From Janthinobacterium saanense (lineage in GTDB: Bacteria > Pseudomonadota > Gammaproteobacteria > Burkholderiales > Burkholderiaceae_D), in the NCBI RefSeq assembly GCF_014200675.1, contig NZ_JACHCI010000019.1, positions 1 to 64,000 on the forward strand: 64,000 nucleotides of DNA, in the 5' to 3' direction. Made by a program: the position numbers and the translations under genes. Of the stretch, positions 15,453 through 25,849 are shown piece by piece; the first letter of the stretch is position 1; the number at the start of each line of letters is the position of its first letter. Under the pieces are notes generated by a model. The model was not told where the DNA came from, ran no database searches, and was given only the letters and a program-made list of their open reading frames with translations.

Positions 15453-16643
15453 CTACAAGACATCGCCCGGTATGCGCACCGTGCCTTCCATCAACACGCG
15501 CGCGCTGCGGCTCATGATGGCTTTGGTCACGCTCCAGTTTCCGTCGACTTGCGCCGCTTCCGCGCCCACCATCAAGGTGCCTGACGGATGGCCGAAGCGC
15601 ACTGTATTGCGCGCACCGCCGCCCGCCGCCAGGTTGACCAGGGTGCCGGGAATGGCCGCCGCCGTGCCGATGGCCACCGCCGCCGTGCCCATCATGGCGT
15701 GATGCAGCTTGCCCATGGACATGGCGCGCACCAGCAAGTCGATATCGCCCGATGCCACCGGCTTGCCGCTGGACGACACATAACTGGCCGGCGGGGCGAC
15801 AAACGCCACCTTCGGCGTATGCTGGCGCGTGGCTGCCTGCTCCAGATTCGTGATCAGGCCCATGCGCAGGGCGCCATGCGCGCGTATGGTTTCAAAGCGG
15901 GCCAGCGCCTGCGGGTCGCTATTGATCGCGTCCTGCAGCTCCGTGCCCGTGTAGCCGATGGCGCTTGCCTCGACAAAGATGGTCGGAATGCCGGCATTGA
16001 TCAGCGTGACTTTCAGGGTGCCGATGCCGGGCACTTCCAGTTCGTCGACCAGATTCCCGGTCGGGAACATGGAACCGCCTGCGCCCTCCTCTTCGGCTGC
16101 CGGATCAAGAAATTCCAGCTTGACTTCGGCGGCCGGAAAGGTCACGCCATCGAGTTCAAAGTCGCCCGTTTCCTGCACTTCACCGTTCGTAATCGGCATG
16201 TGGGCGATGATGGTCTTGCCGATATTGGCTTGCCAGATGCGCACGGTGGCCACGCCATTGTGCGGAATGCGCCCGGCGTCCAGCAGGCCGCTGCTGATTG
16301 CAAACGAGCCGACGGCCGCCGACAGATTGCCGCAATTGCCGCTCCAGTCGACAAAGGGCTGGTCGATGGAAACCTGGCCAAACAGATAATCGACATCGTG
16401 GCCGGGCCGGCTGCTTTTGGACAGGATCACCGTCTTGCTGGTGCTGGACGTGGCCGCGCCCATGCCGTCGATCTGCTTGCCATATGGGTCGGGACTGCCG
16501 ATCACGCGCAGCAGCAGCGCATCGCGCGCCGCGCCAGGAACTTGCGCACTGGCCGGCAGATCCTGCAGGCGAAAGAAGACGCCCTTGCTGGTGCCGCCAC
16601 GCATATAGGTGGCGGAGATTTTGATTTGGGGGGTATGGGTCAT
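15453..16643 (-). CDS. prpF: 2-methylaconitate cis-trans isomerase PrpF
   Basis: A 396-residue protein of the PrpF family. It opens KISATYMRGGTSKGVFFRL and contains GNCGNLSAAVGSFAI near residue 105, both hallmarks of the family. PrpF isomerises trans-2-methylaconitate made by AcnD to the cis form for hydration in the methylcitrate cycle, so AcnD can replace PrpD. It is the last gene of prpB-prpC-acnD-prpF, 101 bases after acnD with a palindromic repeat between them. AGGAA precedes the ATG. It ends beside the convergent tail-module repressor gene. Confidence 0.95.
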   Translation of the reverse strand: MTHTPQIKISATYMRGGTSKGVFFRLQDLPASAQVPGAARDALLLRVIGSPDPYGKQIDGMGAATSSTSKTVILSKSSRPGHDVDYLFGQVSIDQPFVDWSGNCGNLSAAVGSFAISSGLLDAGRIPHNGVATVRIWQANIGKTIIAHMPITNGEVQETGDFELDGVTFPAAEVKLEFLDPAAEEEGAGGSMFPTGNLVDELEVPGIGTLKVTLINAGIPTIFVEASAIGYTGTELQDAINSDPQALARFETIRAHGALRMGLITNLEQAATRQHTPKVAFVAPPASYVSSSGKPVASGDIDLLVRAMSMGKLHHAMMGTAAVAIGTAAAIPGTLVNLAAGGGARNTVRFGHPSGTLMVGAEAAQVDGNWSVTKAIMSRSARVLMEGTVRIPGDVL

Positions 16644-16690
16644 GGAAATTCCTGACTTGAATGGCTGATTAAGCCCAACGGCGAAATACC

Positions 16691-16717
16691 GGGGTCGGAC
16701 CCTGAGGGTCCGACCCC
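16691..16717. repeat. REP-like perfect palindrome between acnD and prpF
   Basis: GGGGTCGGACCC and GGGTCCGACCCC form a 12-pair stem with a TGA loop. There is no T run, so it is more like an interspersed repeat or mRNA-stabilising hairpin than a terminator. Confidence 0.8.
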
Positions 16718-16744
16718 AGATCTTGCCTTTGGGGGAAATTGAAG

Positions 16745-19342
16745 TTATGCCACTGCCTTGGCCGACTTAAGGAAGTCTTGAGCAAATCGCTGAAGCACCC
16801 CTCCCGCCTCGTAGATCGACACCTCTTCCGCCGTGTCAAGGCGGCAGGTGACGGGCACTTCGACCGTCTCGCCGCTCTTGCGATGGATCAGCAGGGTCAA
16901 AGTAGAACGCGGCGTGCGCTCGCCCACCACGTCATAGGTTTCGCTGCCGTCCAGGTTCAAGGTCTTGCGATCCACACCCGGTAAAAACTCCAGTGGCAAG
17001 ACGCCCATGCCCACCAGGTTGGTGCGGTGGATGCGCTCGAAACCTTCGGCCACGATGGCTTCCACGCCGGCCAGGCGCACGCCCTTGGCGGCCCAGTCGC
17101 GCGACGAACCCTGGCCATAGTCGGCGCCGGCGATGATGATCAAGGGCTGCTTGCGCTCCATATAAATCTCGATGGCTTCCCACATGCGCGAGATCGTGCC
17201 TTCCGGTTCGATACGTGTGAGCGAACCCGCTTTCACTTTGCCGTCCTCGATGACCATTTCGTTTTTCAGGGTCGGGTTGGCAAAGGTGGCGCGCTGCGCG
17301 GTCAAATGGTCGCCCCGGTGGGTAGCGTAGGAATTGAAGTCTTCCTCGGGCAAGCCCATTTTGGCGAGGTATTCGCCGGCCGCGCTATCAAGCATGATGG
17401 CGTTCGATGGCGACAGATGATCGGTGGTGATGTTATCCCCCAGGACCGCCAGCGGACGCATGCCTTTCAAGGGGCGCGCGCCAGCCAGCGCGCCTTCCCA
17501 GTACGGCGGGCGGCGGATATAGGTCGTCTGCGGACGCCAGTCATACAGCGGGCTGACCTTGATGCCATCATCGGGCTGCGCGGCAAACATGGGGATATAC
17601 ACCTTGCGGTACTGCTCCGGCTTGACGCTGGACGCAACGATGGCGTCGATTTCTTCGTCCGATGGCCAGATATCCTTCAGCTGGATAGGCTTGCCGTACG
17701 GGTCGTGGCCCAGCACGTCTTTTTCAATATCAAAACGGATGGTGCCGGCAATCGCATACGCCACCACCAGCGGTGGCGAAGCAAGAAAAGCCTGCTTCGC
17801 GTACGGGTGGATGCGGCCGTCGAAGTTGCGGTTACCCGACAAAACGGCCGTGGCGTACAGGTCGCGCGACACGACTTCGTCCTGGATCACCGGGTCGAGC
17901 GCGCCCGACATGCCGTTGCACGAGGTGCAGGCGAAAGCCACCACACCAAAGCCCAGTTGTTCCAGTTCCGGCATCAGGCCCGCTTCCTGCAGATACAGTT
18001 CCACCGTTTTCGAGCCGGGCGCCAGGGATGATTTCACCCACGGCTTGCGCGTCAAACCGAGGCGGTTTGCATTGCGGGCAATCAGGCCGGCGGCGATCAT
18101 GTTGCGCGGATTGTTGGTGTTGGTGCAGCTGGTAATGGCGGCGATGATGACGGCGCCGTCCGGCATCTTGCCCGGCTCGTTTTCCACTACGCCGGAAATG
18201 CCGCGCGCGGCCAGTTCCGACGTCGGCACGCGGTTGTGCGGATTCGACGGACCGGCGATATTGCGCACCACGGACGACAGGTCGAAGTGCAAGACGCGCT
18301 CATACTCCGCGTCTTTCAGGCTGTCGGCCCACAAGCCCGTTTCCTTCGCATACAGTTCGACCAGTTTGACCAGTTCATCATCGCGCCCCGTCAGTTTCAG
18401 ATACTTGACGGTTTGTTCGTCGATGTAGAACATGGCGGCCGTGGCGCCAAATTCCGGCGCCATATTGGAAATCGTCGCGCGGTCGCCCAGAGTCAGGTGT
18501 GAAGCGCCTTCGCCAAAGAATTCCAGGTAGGACGAGACGACTTTCTGCTTGCGCAAAAATTCCGTCAGCGCCAGCACCGTGTCGGTCGCCGTAATGCCAG
18601 GCTGCGGCTTACCGGTCAGCTTGACGCCAATGATGTCGGGCAAACGCATCCACGAGGCGCGGCCCAGCATCACGCTTTCCGCTTCCAGGCCACCGACGCC
18701 GATGGCGATCACGCCCAGCGCATCGACCATCGGCGTATGCGAATCGGTGCCGACCAGGGTGTCGGGATAAGCCACGCCGTTTTGCACCTGGATCACGGGC
18801 GACATGCGCTCAAGGTTGATCTGGTGCAAGATGCCATTGCCCGGCGGGATCACGTCAACGTTCTTGAACGCCTTCTTGGTCCAGTCGATGAAGTCGAAAC
18901 GGTCTTCGTTACGGCGGTCTTCAATGGCGCGGTTCTTGGCAAAGGCGTCGGGGTCGAAACCGCCGCATTCGACGGCCAGCGAATGGTCGACCACCAGCTG
19001 GGTCGGCACGACAGGGTTGACCAGGGCCGGGTCGCCGCCCTGGGCGGCGATGGCGTCGCGCAAGCCAGCCAGGTCGACCAGGGCCGTCTGGCCCAGAATG
19101 TCGTGGCAGACCACGCGCGCCGGGAACCACGGAAAATCGAGGTCGCGGCGGCGTTCGATGAACTGGCTCAGCGAGGCGTTCAAGGTCGCAGGATCGCAGC
19201 GGCGCACCAGGTTTTCAGCCAGCACGCGCGAGGTGTAGGGCAAGGTGGCGTAGGCGCCTGGCTGGATGGCATCGACGGCGGCACGCGTGTCGAAGTAGTC
19301 TAGCTGGGTGCCAGGTAATGATTTGCGGTGCAAGGTATTCAT
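16745..19342 (-). CDS. acnD: Fe/S-dependent 2-methylcitrate dehydratase AcnD
   Basis: An 865-residue aconitase-family enzyme. It dehydrates 2-methylcitrate to trans-2-methylaconitate in propionyl-CoA breakdown. The 4Fe-4S ligands are visible in TSCTNTNNPRN and in FACTSCNG, and swivel-domain motifs GADYGQGSSRDWAAKG and NTDNITTDHLSP-like GDNITTDHLSPS are present. The start MNTLHRK at 19342 fits the family's usual beginning; an ATG at 19354 that forms TAATG with the prpC stop is the alternative and would add four residues. It is coupled to prpC and followed by prpF, as expected for AcnD rather than housekeeping aconitase. Confidence 0.93.
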   Translation of the reverse strand: MNTLHRKSLPGTQLDYFDTRAAVDAIQPGAYATLPYTSRVLAENLVRRCDPATLNASLSQFIERRRDLDFPWFPARVVCHDILGQTALVDLAGLRDAIAAQGGDPALVNPVVPTQLVVDHSLAVECGGFDPDAFAKNRAIEDRRNEDRFDFIDWTKKAFKNVDVIPPGNGILHQINLERMSPVIQVQNGVAYPDTLVGTDSHTPMVDALGVIAIGVGGLEAESVMLGRASWMRLPDIIGVKLTGKPQPGITATDTVLALTEFLRKQKVVSSYLEFFGEGASHLTLGDRATISNMAPEFGATAAMFYIDEQTVKYLKLTGRDDELVKLVELYAKETGLWADSLKDAEYERVLHFDLSSVVRNIAGPSNPHNRVPTSELAARGISGVVENEPGKMPDGAVIIAAITSCTNTNNPRNMIAAGLIARNANRLGLTRKPWVKSSLAPGSKTVELYLQEAGLMPELEQLGFGVVAFACTSCNGMSGALDPVIQDEVVSRDLYATAVLSGNRNFDGRIHPYAKQAFLASPPLVVAYAIAGTIRFDIEKDVLGHDPYGKPIQLKDIWPSDEEIDAIVASSVKPEQYRKVYIPMFAAQPDDGIKVSPLYDWRPQTTYIRRPPYWEGALAGARPLKGMRPLAVLGDNITTDHLSPSNAIMLDSAAGEYLAKMGLPEEDFNSYATHRGDHLTAQRATFANPTLKNEMVIEDGKVKAGSLTRIEPEGTISRMWEAIEIYMERKQPLIIIAGADYGQGSSRDWAAKGVRLAGVEAIVAEGFERIHRTNLVGMGVLPLEFLPGVDRKTLNLDGSETYDVVGERTPRSTLTLLIHRKSGETVEVPVTCRLDTAEEVSIYEAGGVLQRFAQDFLKSAKAVA

Positions 19343-19353
19343 AGTGATACTCA

Positions 19354-20508
19354 TTAGGTACGGTCTTTGATCGGCACGAATGCCAGGTCTTCCGGGCCGA
19401 CGTAATTGGCGCTCGGGCGGATGATCTTGTTGTCGATGCGCTGCTCGATGATGTGGGCAGCCCAACCCGAGGTGCGCGAAATGACGAACAGCGGTGTAAA
19501 CATCGCTGTCGGCACACCCATCATGTGATACGACACGGCCGAGAACCAGTCCAGGTTCGGGAACATGTTCTTGATTTCCCACATGACCGATTCCAGGCGC
19601 TCGGCAATGTCGAACATCTTGGTGGAACCTGCTTCCAGCGACAGATTGCGCGCCACTTCCTTGATCACCACGTTGCGCGGGTCCGAGATCGTGTAGACCG
19701 GGTGGCCGAAACCGATCACCACTTCCTTGTTGGCGACGCGCTCACGGATATCCGCTTCGGCTTCGTCGGGATTGTCGTAGCGTTTTTGAATCTCCAGCGC
19801 CACTTCGTTGGCGCCGCCGTGTTTCGGGCCGCGCAGCGCGCCGATGGCGCCCGTGATGGCTGAATGGATGTCCGAACCCGTGCCGGCGATCACGCGGCTG
19901 GTAAAGGTGGAGGCGTTAAATTCGTGTTCCGCGTACAGGATCAAGGACGTGTGCATGGCTTTTTCCCACGATGCCGATGGCTTTACACCATGCAGCAGGT
20001 GCAGAAAGTGGCCGCCGATCGAGTCGTCGTCCGTTTCCACTTCGATGCGCTTGCCGTTATGGCTGTAGTGGTACCAGTACAGCAGCATGGAGCCGAACGA
20101 GGCCATCAAGCGGTCGGCGATATCGCGCGCGCCCGGTGCATTATGGTCGTCTTTTTCCGGCAGGGTGCAGCCGAGGACAGAGACGCCAGTACGCATCACG
20201 TCCATCGGATGGGCGCCAGCCGGCAGCGCTTCGAGCGCCTGCTTGACGGCGGACGGCAAGCCGCGCAGGGATTTCAGCTTGGCCTTGTAGCCTTTCAGTT
20301 CAGCGGCGGTCGGCAGCTTGCCATGCACCAGCAGGTAGGCGATTTCTTCAAACTCGCAGCTGTCGGCCACGTCCAGGATGTCATAGCCGCGGTAGTGCAA
20401 ATCGTTGCCGGTCTTGCCGACCGAGCACAGGGCCGTGTTACCGGCGGTGACGCCGGACAGGGCGACGGATTTTTTAGGCTTGAAAGTGGCGGCTTGTGGT
20501 GCGGTCAT
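19354..20508 (-). CDS. prpC: 2-methylcitrate synthase PrpC
   Basis: A 384-residue citrate-synthase-family protein that condenses propionyl-CoA with oxaloacetate. Catalytic regions are visible: GPKHGGANE with the first histidine, [13 protein letters not shown] with the second, and the C-terminal [11 protein letters not shown]. The N-terminus has [22 protein letters not shown], the usual PrpC form of the YRGYDI motif. The ATG at 20508 has GGAGA eight bases upstream; the longer frame to 20649 lies inside prpB and is not used. It is the second gene of the operon. Confidence 0.95.
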   Translation of the reverse strand: MTAPQAATFKPKKSVALSGVTAGNTALCSVGKTGNDLHYRGYDILDVADSCEFEEIAYLLVHGKLPTAAELKGYKAKLKSLRGLPSAVKQALEALPAGAHPMDVMRTGVSVLGCTLPEKDDHNAPGARDIADRLMASFGSMLLYWYHYSHNGKRIEVETDDDSIGGHFLHLLHGVKPSASWEKAMHTSLILYAEHEFNASTFTSRVIAGTGSDIHSAITGAIGALRGPKHGGANEVALEIQKRYDNPDEAEADIRERVANKEVVIGFGHPVYTISDPRNVVIKEVARNLSLEAGSTKMFDIAERLESVMWEIKNMFPNLDWFSAVSYHMMGVPTAMFTPLFVISRTSGWAAHIIEQRIDNKIIRPSANYVGPEDLAFVPIKDRT

Positions 20509-20530
20509 GGTCTTCTCCAAAATAGTGTAA

Positions 20531-21418
20531 TTATTTCTTCTGCGCGGCGAACAGCGCGTCGAGCTTTTGCTCGAATTCGTGGTAGTTGATCGACTCATAC
20601 AGCTCCATGCGCGTCTGCATGGTATCGAGCACGTTCTTTTGCGTGCCATCGCGGCGCAGCGAGGTGTAGACGTTTTCTGCCGCCTTGTTCATGGCGCGGA
20701 AAGCCGACAAAGGATACAGCGCCAGGCCCACGTGGGCGCTGCGCAGTTCGTCCAGCGTGAACAGCGGCGTGGCGCCAAATTCGGTGATATTGGCCAGAAT
20801 CGGCACGTTGACGGCCTTGGCGAAGGTGGCATACATATCGAGGTCGGTGATCGCTTCCGGGAAGATCATGTCGGCGCCCGCTTCGACGCAGGCGACGGCG
20901 CGTTCCAGCGCGGCGTCCAGGCCATCGACAGCCAGCGCATCGGTGCGCGCCATGATGACGAAGTTCGGGTCGGTGCGCGCATCGACGGCGGCCTTGATAC
21001 GGTCGACCATTTCTTCCTTGCTCACGATTTCCTTGCCGGGGCGATGACCGCAGCGCTTGGCGCCCACCTGGTCTTCGATATGCAGGGCGGCCGCGCCGAA
21101 CTTGATCATCGATTTCACCGTGCGCGCCACATTGAAGGCGGACGAACCGAAGCCCGTGTCGGCGTCGACCAGCAGCGGCAAGTCGCACACGTCGGTGATG
21201 CGGCGGATATCGGTCAGCACGTCGTCCAGGCTGGAAATGCCCAGGTCGGGCAAGCCCAGCGAGCCGGCCGCAACGCCGCCGCCGGACAAATAGATAGCCT
21301 TGAAGCCGGCGCGCTTGGCCAGCAAGGCGTGGTTGGCGTTGATGGCGCCGACCACTTGCAATGGGGATTCTTCCTGGACGGCCTTGCGGAACGCTGCACC
21401 TGCGGAGTATAGACTCAT
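20531..21418 (-). CDS. prpB: 2-methylisocitrate lyase PrpB
   Basis: A 295-residue enzyme of the isocitrate lyase / PEP mutase superfamily, which cleaves 2-methylisocitrate to pyruvate and succinate. Visible motifs are [18 protein letters not shown], the Mg-binding VDADTGFG, and the catalytic [11 protein letters not shown] loop. It is the first gene of the operon, read from a sigma-54 promoter about 55 bases upstream of the ATG. AGGTGA lies five bases before the start. Confidence 0.96.
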   Translation of the reverse strand: MSLYSAGAAFRKAVQEESPLQVVGAINANHALLAKRAGFKAIYLSGGGVAAGSLGLPDLGISSLDDVLTDIRRITDVCDLPLLVDADTGFGSSAFNVARTVKSMIKFGAAALHIEDQVGAKRCGHRPGKEIVSKEEMVDRIKAAVDARTDPNFVIMARTDALAVDGLDAALERAVACVEAGADMIFPEAITDLDMYATFAKAVNVPILANITEFGATPLFTLDELRSAHVGLALYPLSAFRAMNKAAENVYTSLRRDGTQKNVLDTMQTRMELYESINYHEFEQKLDALFAAQKK

Positions 21419-21473
21419 GTGTTCACCTATGGAATGTCGAATGTTTCATGGACTTGCTATATGGAACAGTAGT

Positions 21474-21489
21474 GCAATTGCCGTGCCAG
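21474..21489 (-). promoter_or_regulatory. Sigma-54 promoter of the prp operon
   Basis: The minus strand reads CTGGCACGGCAATTGCAC: TGGCAC, five bases, TTGC. This is an exact match to the -24/-12 consensus. It would start transcription about 45 bases before the prpB ATG and implies an RpoN-dependent activator such as PrpR, whose gene is not in this window. Confidence 0.9.
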
Positions 21490-21620
21490 CTGGCTACCGA
21501 TGGGCAGACGATTGGTGCCATAGAGGGAGAATAGCGCCAACGCAGGCAAATACAAGGGCTGAGAGGCGCCATGACGGCATATCGGCCATGTGACAATTAC
21601 ACCTTGATATGCTTCAAAAA

Positions 21621-21655
21621 CGTTTCATATTGAAACATTGAAACAGTCTGAAACA
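21621..21655. promoter_or_regulatory. Upstream activator repeats for the prp promoter
   Basis: GTTTCA-TAT-TGAAAC (21622-21636) is an exact inverted repeat. Further TGAAACA copies follow at 21639-21645 and 21649-21655. They lie about 135-180 bases upstream of the sigma-54 promoter, where an enhancer-binding activator would sit. One further TGTTTCA lies at 21442-21448. The rest of the 21419-21769 gap shows no gene. Confidence 0.65.
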
Positions 21656-21769
21656 TCGCTTGAAATAAAACAGGGAACGCAGAAAACAGCGCGGCCAGCA
21701 TCGCTGCTGGCCGCGTGGCAGGACAGGCAAGCGGCAGGCGCCGCTTGCCCTGGGGTCATTGAAACCGGA

Positions 21770-22018
21770 TCAGGCCAGCCGCACCAGCGGATTGGCGATG
21801 ATATTGTCGACCTGGCGTATCGCCTCGTCGCAAGCGGCGGCGATGGCCTCGTCTTCGTCGTCGCGCACGAATTGCATGGTCGAGCCTTCGAATACTTCCA
21901 CTCCGTCGGCGCCAGCGCGTTCGATGTCGCAACTGGCCGACCATTTGCCATCACCGGTCGGCACGGCCAAAGGAACGATCTCCCAGCCTTTATAGTGAAT
22001 TTTGGAACTGTTGCTCAT
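21770..22018 (-). CDS. Small hypothetical protein (CV_2116-like)
   Basis: An 82-residue acidic protein with HYKGWEIVPLAVPTGDGKWSASCDIER at the start and an acidic helix ending AIRQVDNIIANP. AAGGAGG lies six bases before the ATG at 22018. It resembles the next gene (22150-22386) in its opening Tyr-Lys/Arg-Gly-aromatic motif and in its closing VDN(I/L) helix, so the two are probably paralogs. They match my memory of a small domain named after Chromobacterium CV_2116; no function is known to me. Confidence 0.7.
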   Translation of the reverse strand: MSNSSKIHYKGWEIVPLAVPTGDGKWSASCDIERAGADGVEVFEGSTMQFVRDDEDEAIAAACDEAIRQVDNIIANPLVRLA

Positions 22019-22149
22019 GGGGGCCTCCTTGCGGGTGAGTGACATAAACTGGCTGATTTAGCGGATAGGGGAAATCCTAGCATGAAGCACGGCCTGCCGC
22101 GATGTGTTTCAACGGGACCGTGCCATCGGGCTAAACAATTTACGCGCGT

Positions 22150-22386
22150 TCAAGGGCGCAGCAGATTATCCACTTCGATTTTCGCCACTTCAAAGCCGGC
22201 CACGTAGGCCGATTCCGGGTCGATATGACCGCCCAGGGTGCGGCTGCGGCTCACTTCCAGCCCATCGGACTGCCCGTCGCGCTGCAGGCGGTAGCTGAAA
22301 TCCCATAAATCGTCATTGTCCTTTTGCGGCGTCACCGAAATCGTAAAACCGCGGTACTGTTCGCTGCGTGCTGTGCTGTCTGACAT
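22150..22386 (-). CDS. Small hypothetical protein, paralog of the neighbour
   Basis: A 78-residue protein with EQYRGFTISVTPQKDNDDLWDF near the start and a closing helix AGFEVAKIEVDNLL. The layout is the same as in the 82-residue protein encoded 130 bases downstream on the same strand. GAGAAAGAGGAAAGCC precedes the ATG. No signal peptide, membrane segment or known catalytic motif is visible. Function unknown. Confidence 0.7.
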   Translation of the reverse strand: MSDSTARSEQYRGFTISVTPQKDNDDLWDFSYRLQRDGQSDGLEVSRSRTLGGHIDPESAYVAGFEVAKIEVDNLLRP

Positions 22387-22576
22387 GGCTTTCCTCTTTC
22401 TCTTAATCTGGTACAGACGAGATTAGCACGCAGCGCACATCAGGGTGCGCACGACAGCTATCTGCCTCCTTATTTGATTTCCGCATATCAAGTGCACGTT
22501 TTTAGCATTTTCTTATCCGGCTCTGGCGATATAATGACCATCCCTGTCACGGACCCAGCTTCGCCCTGCCGCCACG

Positions 22577-23434
22577 ATGAATCCACAAATCCAAGCTTTC
22601 TTTGATCCTGCCACCGCCACCGTGACCTATGTCGTGTATGCGGCCGATGGCGGGGAATGCGCCGTCATCGATTCCGTGCTCGACTACGACCCAAAAGCGG
22701 GCCGCACCTCGACCACCTCGGCCGACAAGGTGGTCGCCTTCGTGCGCGCACATGGCTTGCAATGCCGCTGGCTGCTGGAAACCCATGCACATGCCGACCA
22801 CCTGTCGGCGGCGCCTTATCTGCAGCAGCAACTGGGCGGCGACGTGGCCATCGGCGCGGCTATCCAGACGGTGCAGCAGGCGTTCGCCCAGGTCTATCAC
22901 CAGGATGGCGCGCAGGCCGACGGCTCGCAATTTGATCAATTATTTGCGCCCGATCAGGTGTTCAATATCGGCCCGCTGGAAGTACGCGCGCTGCACGTGC
23001 CTGGCCATACGCCGGCCGATCTGGCTTACCAGATCGGCGACGCCGTCTTCGTCGGCGACACCCTGTTCATGCCCGACGTGGGCTCGGCCCGCTGCGATTT
23101 TCCCGGCGGTTCGGCCACCCTGCTCTACCGCTCCGTGCAGCGCTTGCTGTCGCTGCCGCCGCAAACGCGGCTCTTCATGTGCCACGACTATCCGCCCAAC
23201 GGCCGCCCGCCGCGCTGGGAAGTGACGGTGGCCGAACAGCGCGCCCACAATATCCATTTGCATGACGGTGTCACGGAAGAGCAGTTCGTGACCATGCGCA
23301 CAAGCCGCGACCAGACGCTGGACATGCCGACCCTGATCCTGCCCGCCATCCAGGTCAATATCAATGCGGGCAAGCTGCCCGAGCCGGAAGAAAACGGCGT
23401 GCGCTATCTGAAGATACCGCTGAACGCGATCTGA
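22577..23434 (+). CDS. MBL-fold metallo-hydrolase, persulfide dioxygenase-like
   Basis: A 285-residue metallo-beta-lactamase-fold enzyme. The metal site is seen in THAHADH (about residue 72), the later histidine in VPGHTPADL, the aspartate in FVGDTLF, and the final histidine in MCHDYPP. The DSVLDYDPKAGRTS start and the FMPDVGSARCDFPGG stretch are typical of Blh/ETHE1-related sulfur dioxygenases, which oxidise glutathione persulfide. It stands alone between divergent small genes and the T6SS effector locus. The specific substrate is inferred from family resemblance. Confidence 0.85.
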   Translation: MNPQIQAFFDPATATVTYVVYAADGGECAVIDSVLDYDPKAGRTSTTSADKVVAFVRAHGLQCRWLLETHAHADHLSAAPYLQQQLGGDVAIGAAIQTVQQAFAQVYHQDGAQADGSQFDQLFAPDQVFNIGPLEVRALHVPGHTPADLAYQIGDAVFVGDTLFMPDVGSARCDFPGGSATLLYRSVQRLLSLPPQTRLFMCHDYPPNGRPPRWEVTVAEQRAHNIHLHDGVTEEQFVTMRTSRDQTLDMPTLILPAIQVNINAGKLPEPEENGVRYLKIPLNAI

Positions 23435-23575
23435 TTTTGCGGCTTCTGCCCTCTCCGCCACACTGCCCTTCTTGATTCCCCGCAATTCCCACTCCAGGCA
23501 ATCCGCATACAGTGCAGATTGCCTGGGTACGCTCTGGCGCAGCTTTTCCCTGCTATCCCTTGATGGAGCGCCTGC

Positions 23576-25722
23576 ATGTGGACAGACTACAAACCTGAGG
23601 CCGATTGCATCTTGCTGGCCGAACCGGAAGGCACGACGCTGTTCAGCCACAGCCTGCTCGATGCGGTAAAACGCTTGCCGCGCCCCGGCATCATCATCTT
23701 CGCGCATGGCGTGAACTCCGATGGCGAGTGGTACGAGCAGGCCGAACAGGGATTGTGCGCAGGACTCAATACCCGCCTCAAGCGCCGCGACGAGGATCTG
23801 AAAATCCCCGGCCCCGCAGCCGGGCAGATGAAAGCGGCGTCTTACGAGCGCGAGCTCACCGATGACGGTTTCCTCAATCCCAAACGCAACGCCGCCACTT
23901 TTTTACTGGCAGACGACGCCAATTCACCCGTGATCCGTTTTCGCTGGGGCTACAAGGCCAACGGTGAAGAGTTGCAGGAATTCGGCGAGGGCATTTATCT
24001 GAACGAAAAAAACTATTGGGGGCGGCGGCCCGTTTGCCAATGGCTGCAGCGCCTTGCCCGATTTATGGGGCAATGGCTTGTCGGAAGAGCTATTCCTGTG
24101 GATGCACATCCAGCACATGAACCCGACCAATGACCGGCAAGTGTACGCCGGCCCGCCGCGCCCGTATTTTGTGTTCGCCGCCTGGCGCCTGGCGCCTGGC
24201 GCGGCTGGTGCAATCCATACGCGCTTGCCAGAAGGACGCGCCCGTCACCATCGTTTGCCATAGCCAGGGCAATATGGTCTCCATGGCCGCCGCCTTTTTG
24301 GGAGAAACCCTGGGGCCGTCCGCCGTGGCGGACAGCTATGTGCTGTGCAATCCGCCGTACAGCCTGCTGGACAGGAATTTTACGGAAAACTGGGTCAGTG
24401 GCAATCTGAAAGACGAACATGGCAATACGGGCCGGCAAAAATATACGGCGCGCACGCAAACCCTGAAGGCCTTCTTTGACATCCTGCGCACGCGCCTAGC
24501 CTTGCAGCAAAACGCCGCCTTTGTCGACGAATTCTCCGCCAATCAAAAACCTGACCCCAAGCACAGTTACACGGCGGCGCTGGACCGCGCAGCGTACGGC
24601 TTGCATGGTTCCAGCTATGGGCGGGTCACCTTGTATTTCAATCCGCACGACCAGGTGATTTCCGCCACGCCCGTGCAAGGCATAGGCTGGCGCGGCATGT
24701 CGGCCCAGGAAATTGCGGATACGGGCGGCGACGGCGTGTTTACCCAGCGCGTGTTTGCGCAAAACCACGACGTGGGGCAAAAAAATGAAGCGGACTACGA
24801 TATCTGGCAGCGCAATGGCCAACCCTTGACGCCTGGCAGCCTGGATTTCTGGCTTCCGCTGTCGCAGGTGGCCGAATATTTTATCCAGAAGGGTTTGCGG
24901 GCCAGCAAAGGTTTCGGCCGCAAGATCCTGACCTTTCTGTTCGCGCCCATCGTGATCGTCGGCAGCAAACTTGCAGGCACGCGCATCAACGCCCTGCCAC
25001 CCAAGGATTGGAAGCTGCCGATGAAGGCGCCCGAACTGCCCGAGAAATTCTCGCCGCAATCGCAGCGCTTTGGCAATATCAGTGAGCAGTTTGACGAAGG
25101 CTGCGACTCGCCAGCCGACTCCCTGCACAGCGCGCGCGCTTTTGATGCCGATGATGTGTATGCGCCCTACCGTGCCCAGGGCAAAGGCAGTGCACAGGAC
25201 GAAGCCGCCCTGCGTTACGAACTGAACGGCATGCTGCGCATGCAAGCCAGGCGCGATGAACTGGCGGAAAAAGACGGCTCTGTGACCGGGGTGGACAAGC
25301 CGGAAGCGGCGTCAGACAAATTCAAGGCCTGGCGCACGAAAGAGATACACAACTACCTGGCCGCCAATGTCGACACCCACGCCACTGACCACTCGACCAT
25401 CATGAGCAACGCCATGCATGCGGAAAAGGCGCTGGCGTATGACGTGGCGGTGGGGGTGTGCACGATCAGGCAGGAGGAGTTGCGCAAATTAAGAGTTGTG
25501 GCGGACTGGTGCTTATTAAAGAGATTGGATGACACTGAAGACAGCAAAGAATTTTTTGAGTATTACGACAAAGGAAAATTCAAACGTGTACCACTATACG
25601 AGTGGGCAAATAATAAAGACAGTCCAGCCAAGAAACCTCAAAAAATAATGGATGAACGTCAGAATGTGGTGGTGCGTGCGGCACCGACTGGCATCTCTGC
25701 ATTGGGGACTGACGATGCGTGA
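23576..25722 (+). pseudogene. T6SS Tle3-like lipase effector, broken by two frameshifts
   Basis: Three frames must be joined to read one alpha/beta-hydrolase. Frame 1 (from 23576) has IIIFAHGVNSDGEWYEQ; frame 2 (24021 to about 24194) reads ALPDLWGNGLSEELFLWMHI; frame 3 (about 24196-25722) has the nucleophile motif TIVCHSQGNMV. The first shift is one extra G in a run of five at 24018-24022. The second is a third copy of CCTGGCG at 24181-24201, where two copies restore the frame. Repaired, the protein would be about 712 residues, matching Tle3/DUF3274 lipases delivered by T6SS. The next gene encodes the Tla3-type adaptor. As read, the effector is inactive. Confidence 0.8.
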
Positions 25723-25849
25723 TTTGAGCTCGCAACCAGGCAAACGCCTTCTATTTAGTCTGATCTTTGCCTTATTAGTCCTAGCCCTGCTTTGGCTGAT
25801 ATGGAATCCCGAGAATGGGCACGCCGATACCTTATCGAATGGAGGCATC

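Noticed and set aside
24130-25722. Stand-alone 530-residue lipase starting at 24130
   Set aside because: Its first 15 or so residues are an out-of-frame reading of the WMHIQHMNPTND region and the CCTGGCG repeat. The natural start is 23576, with two frameshifts.
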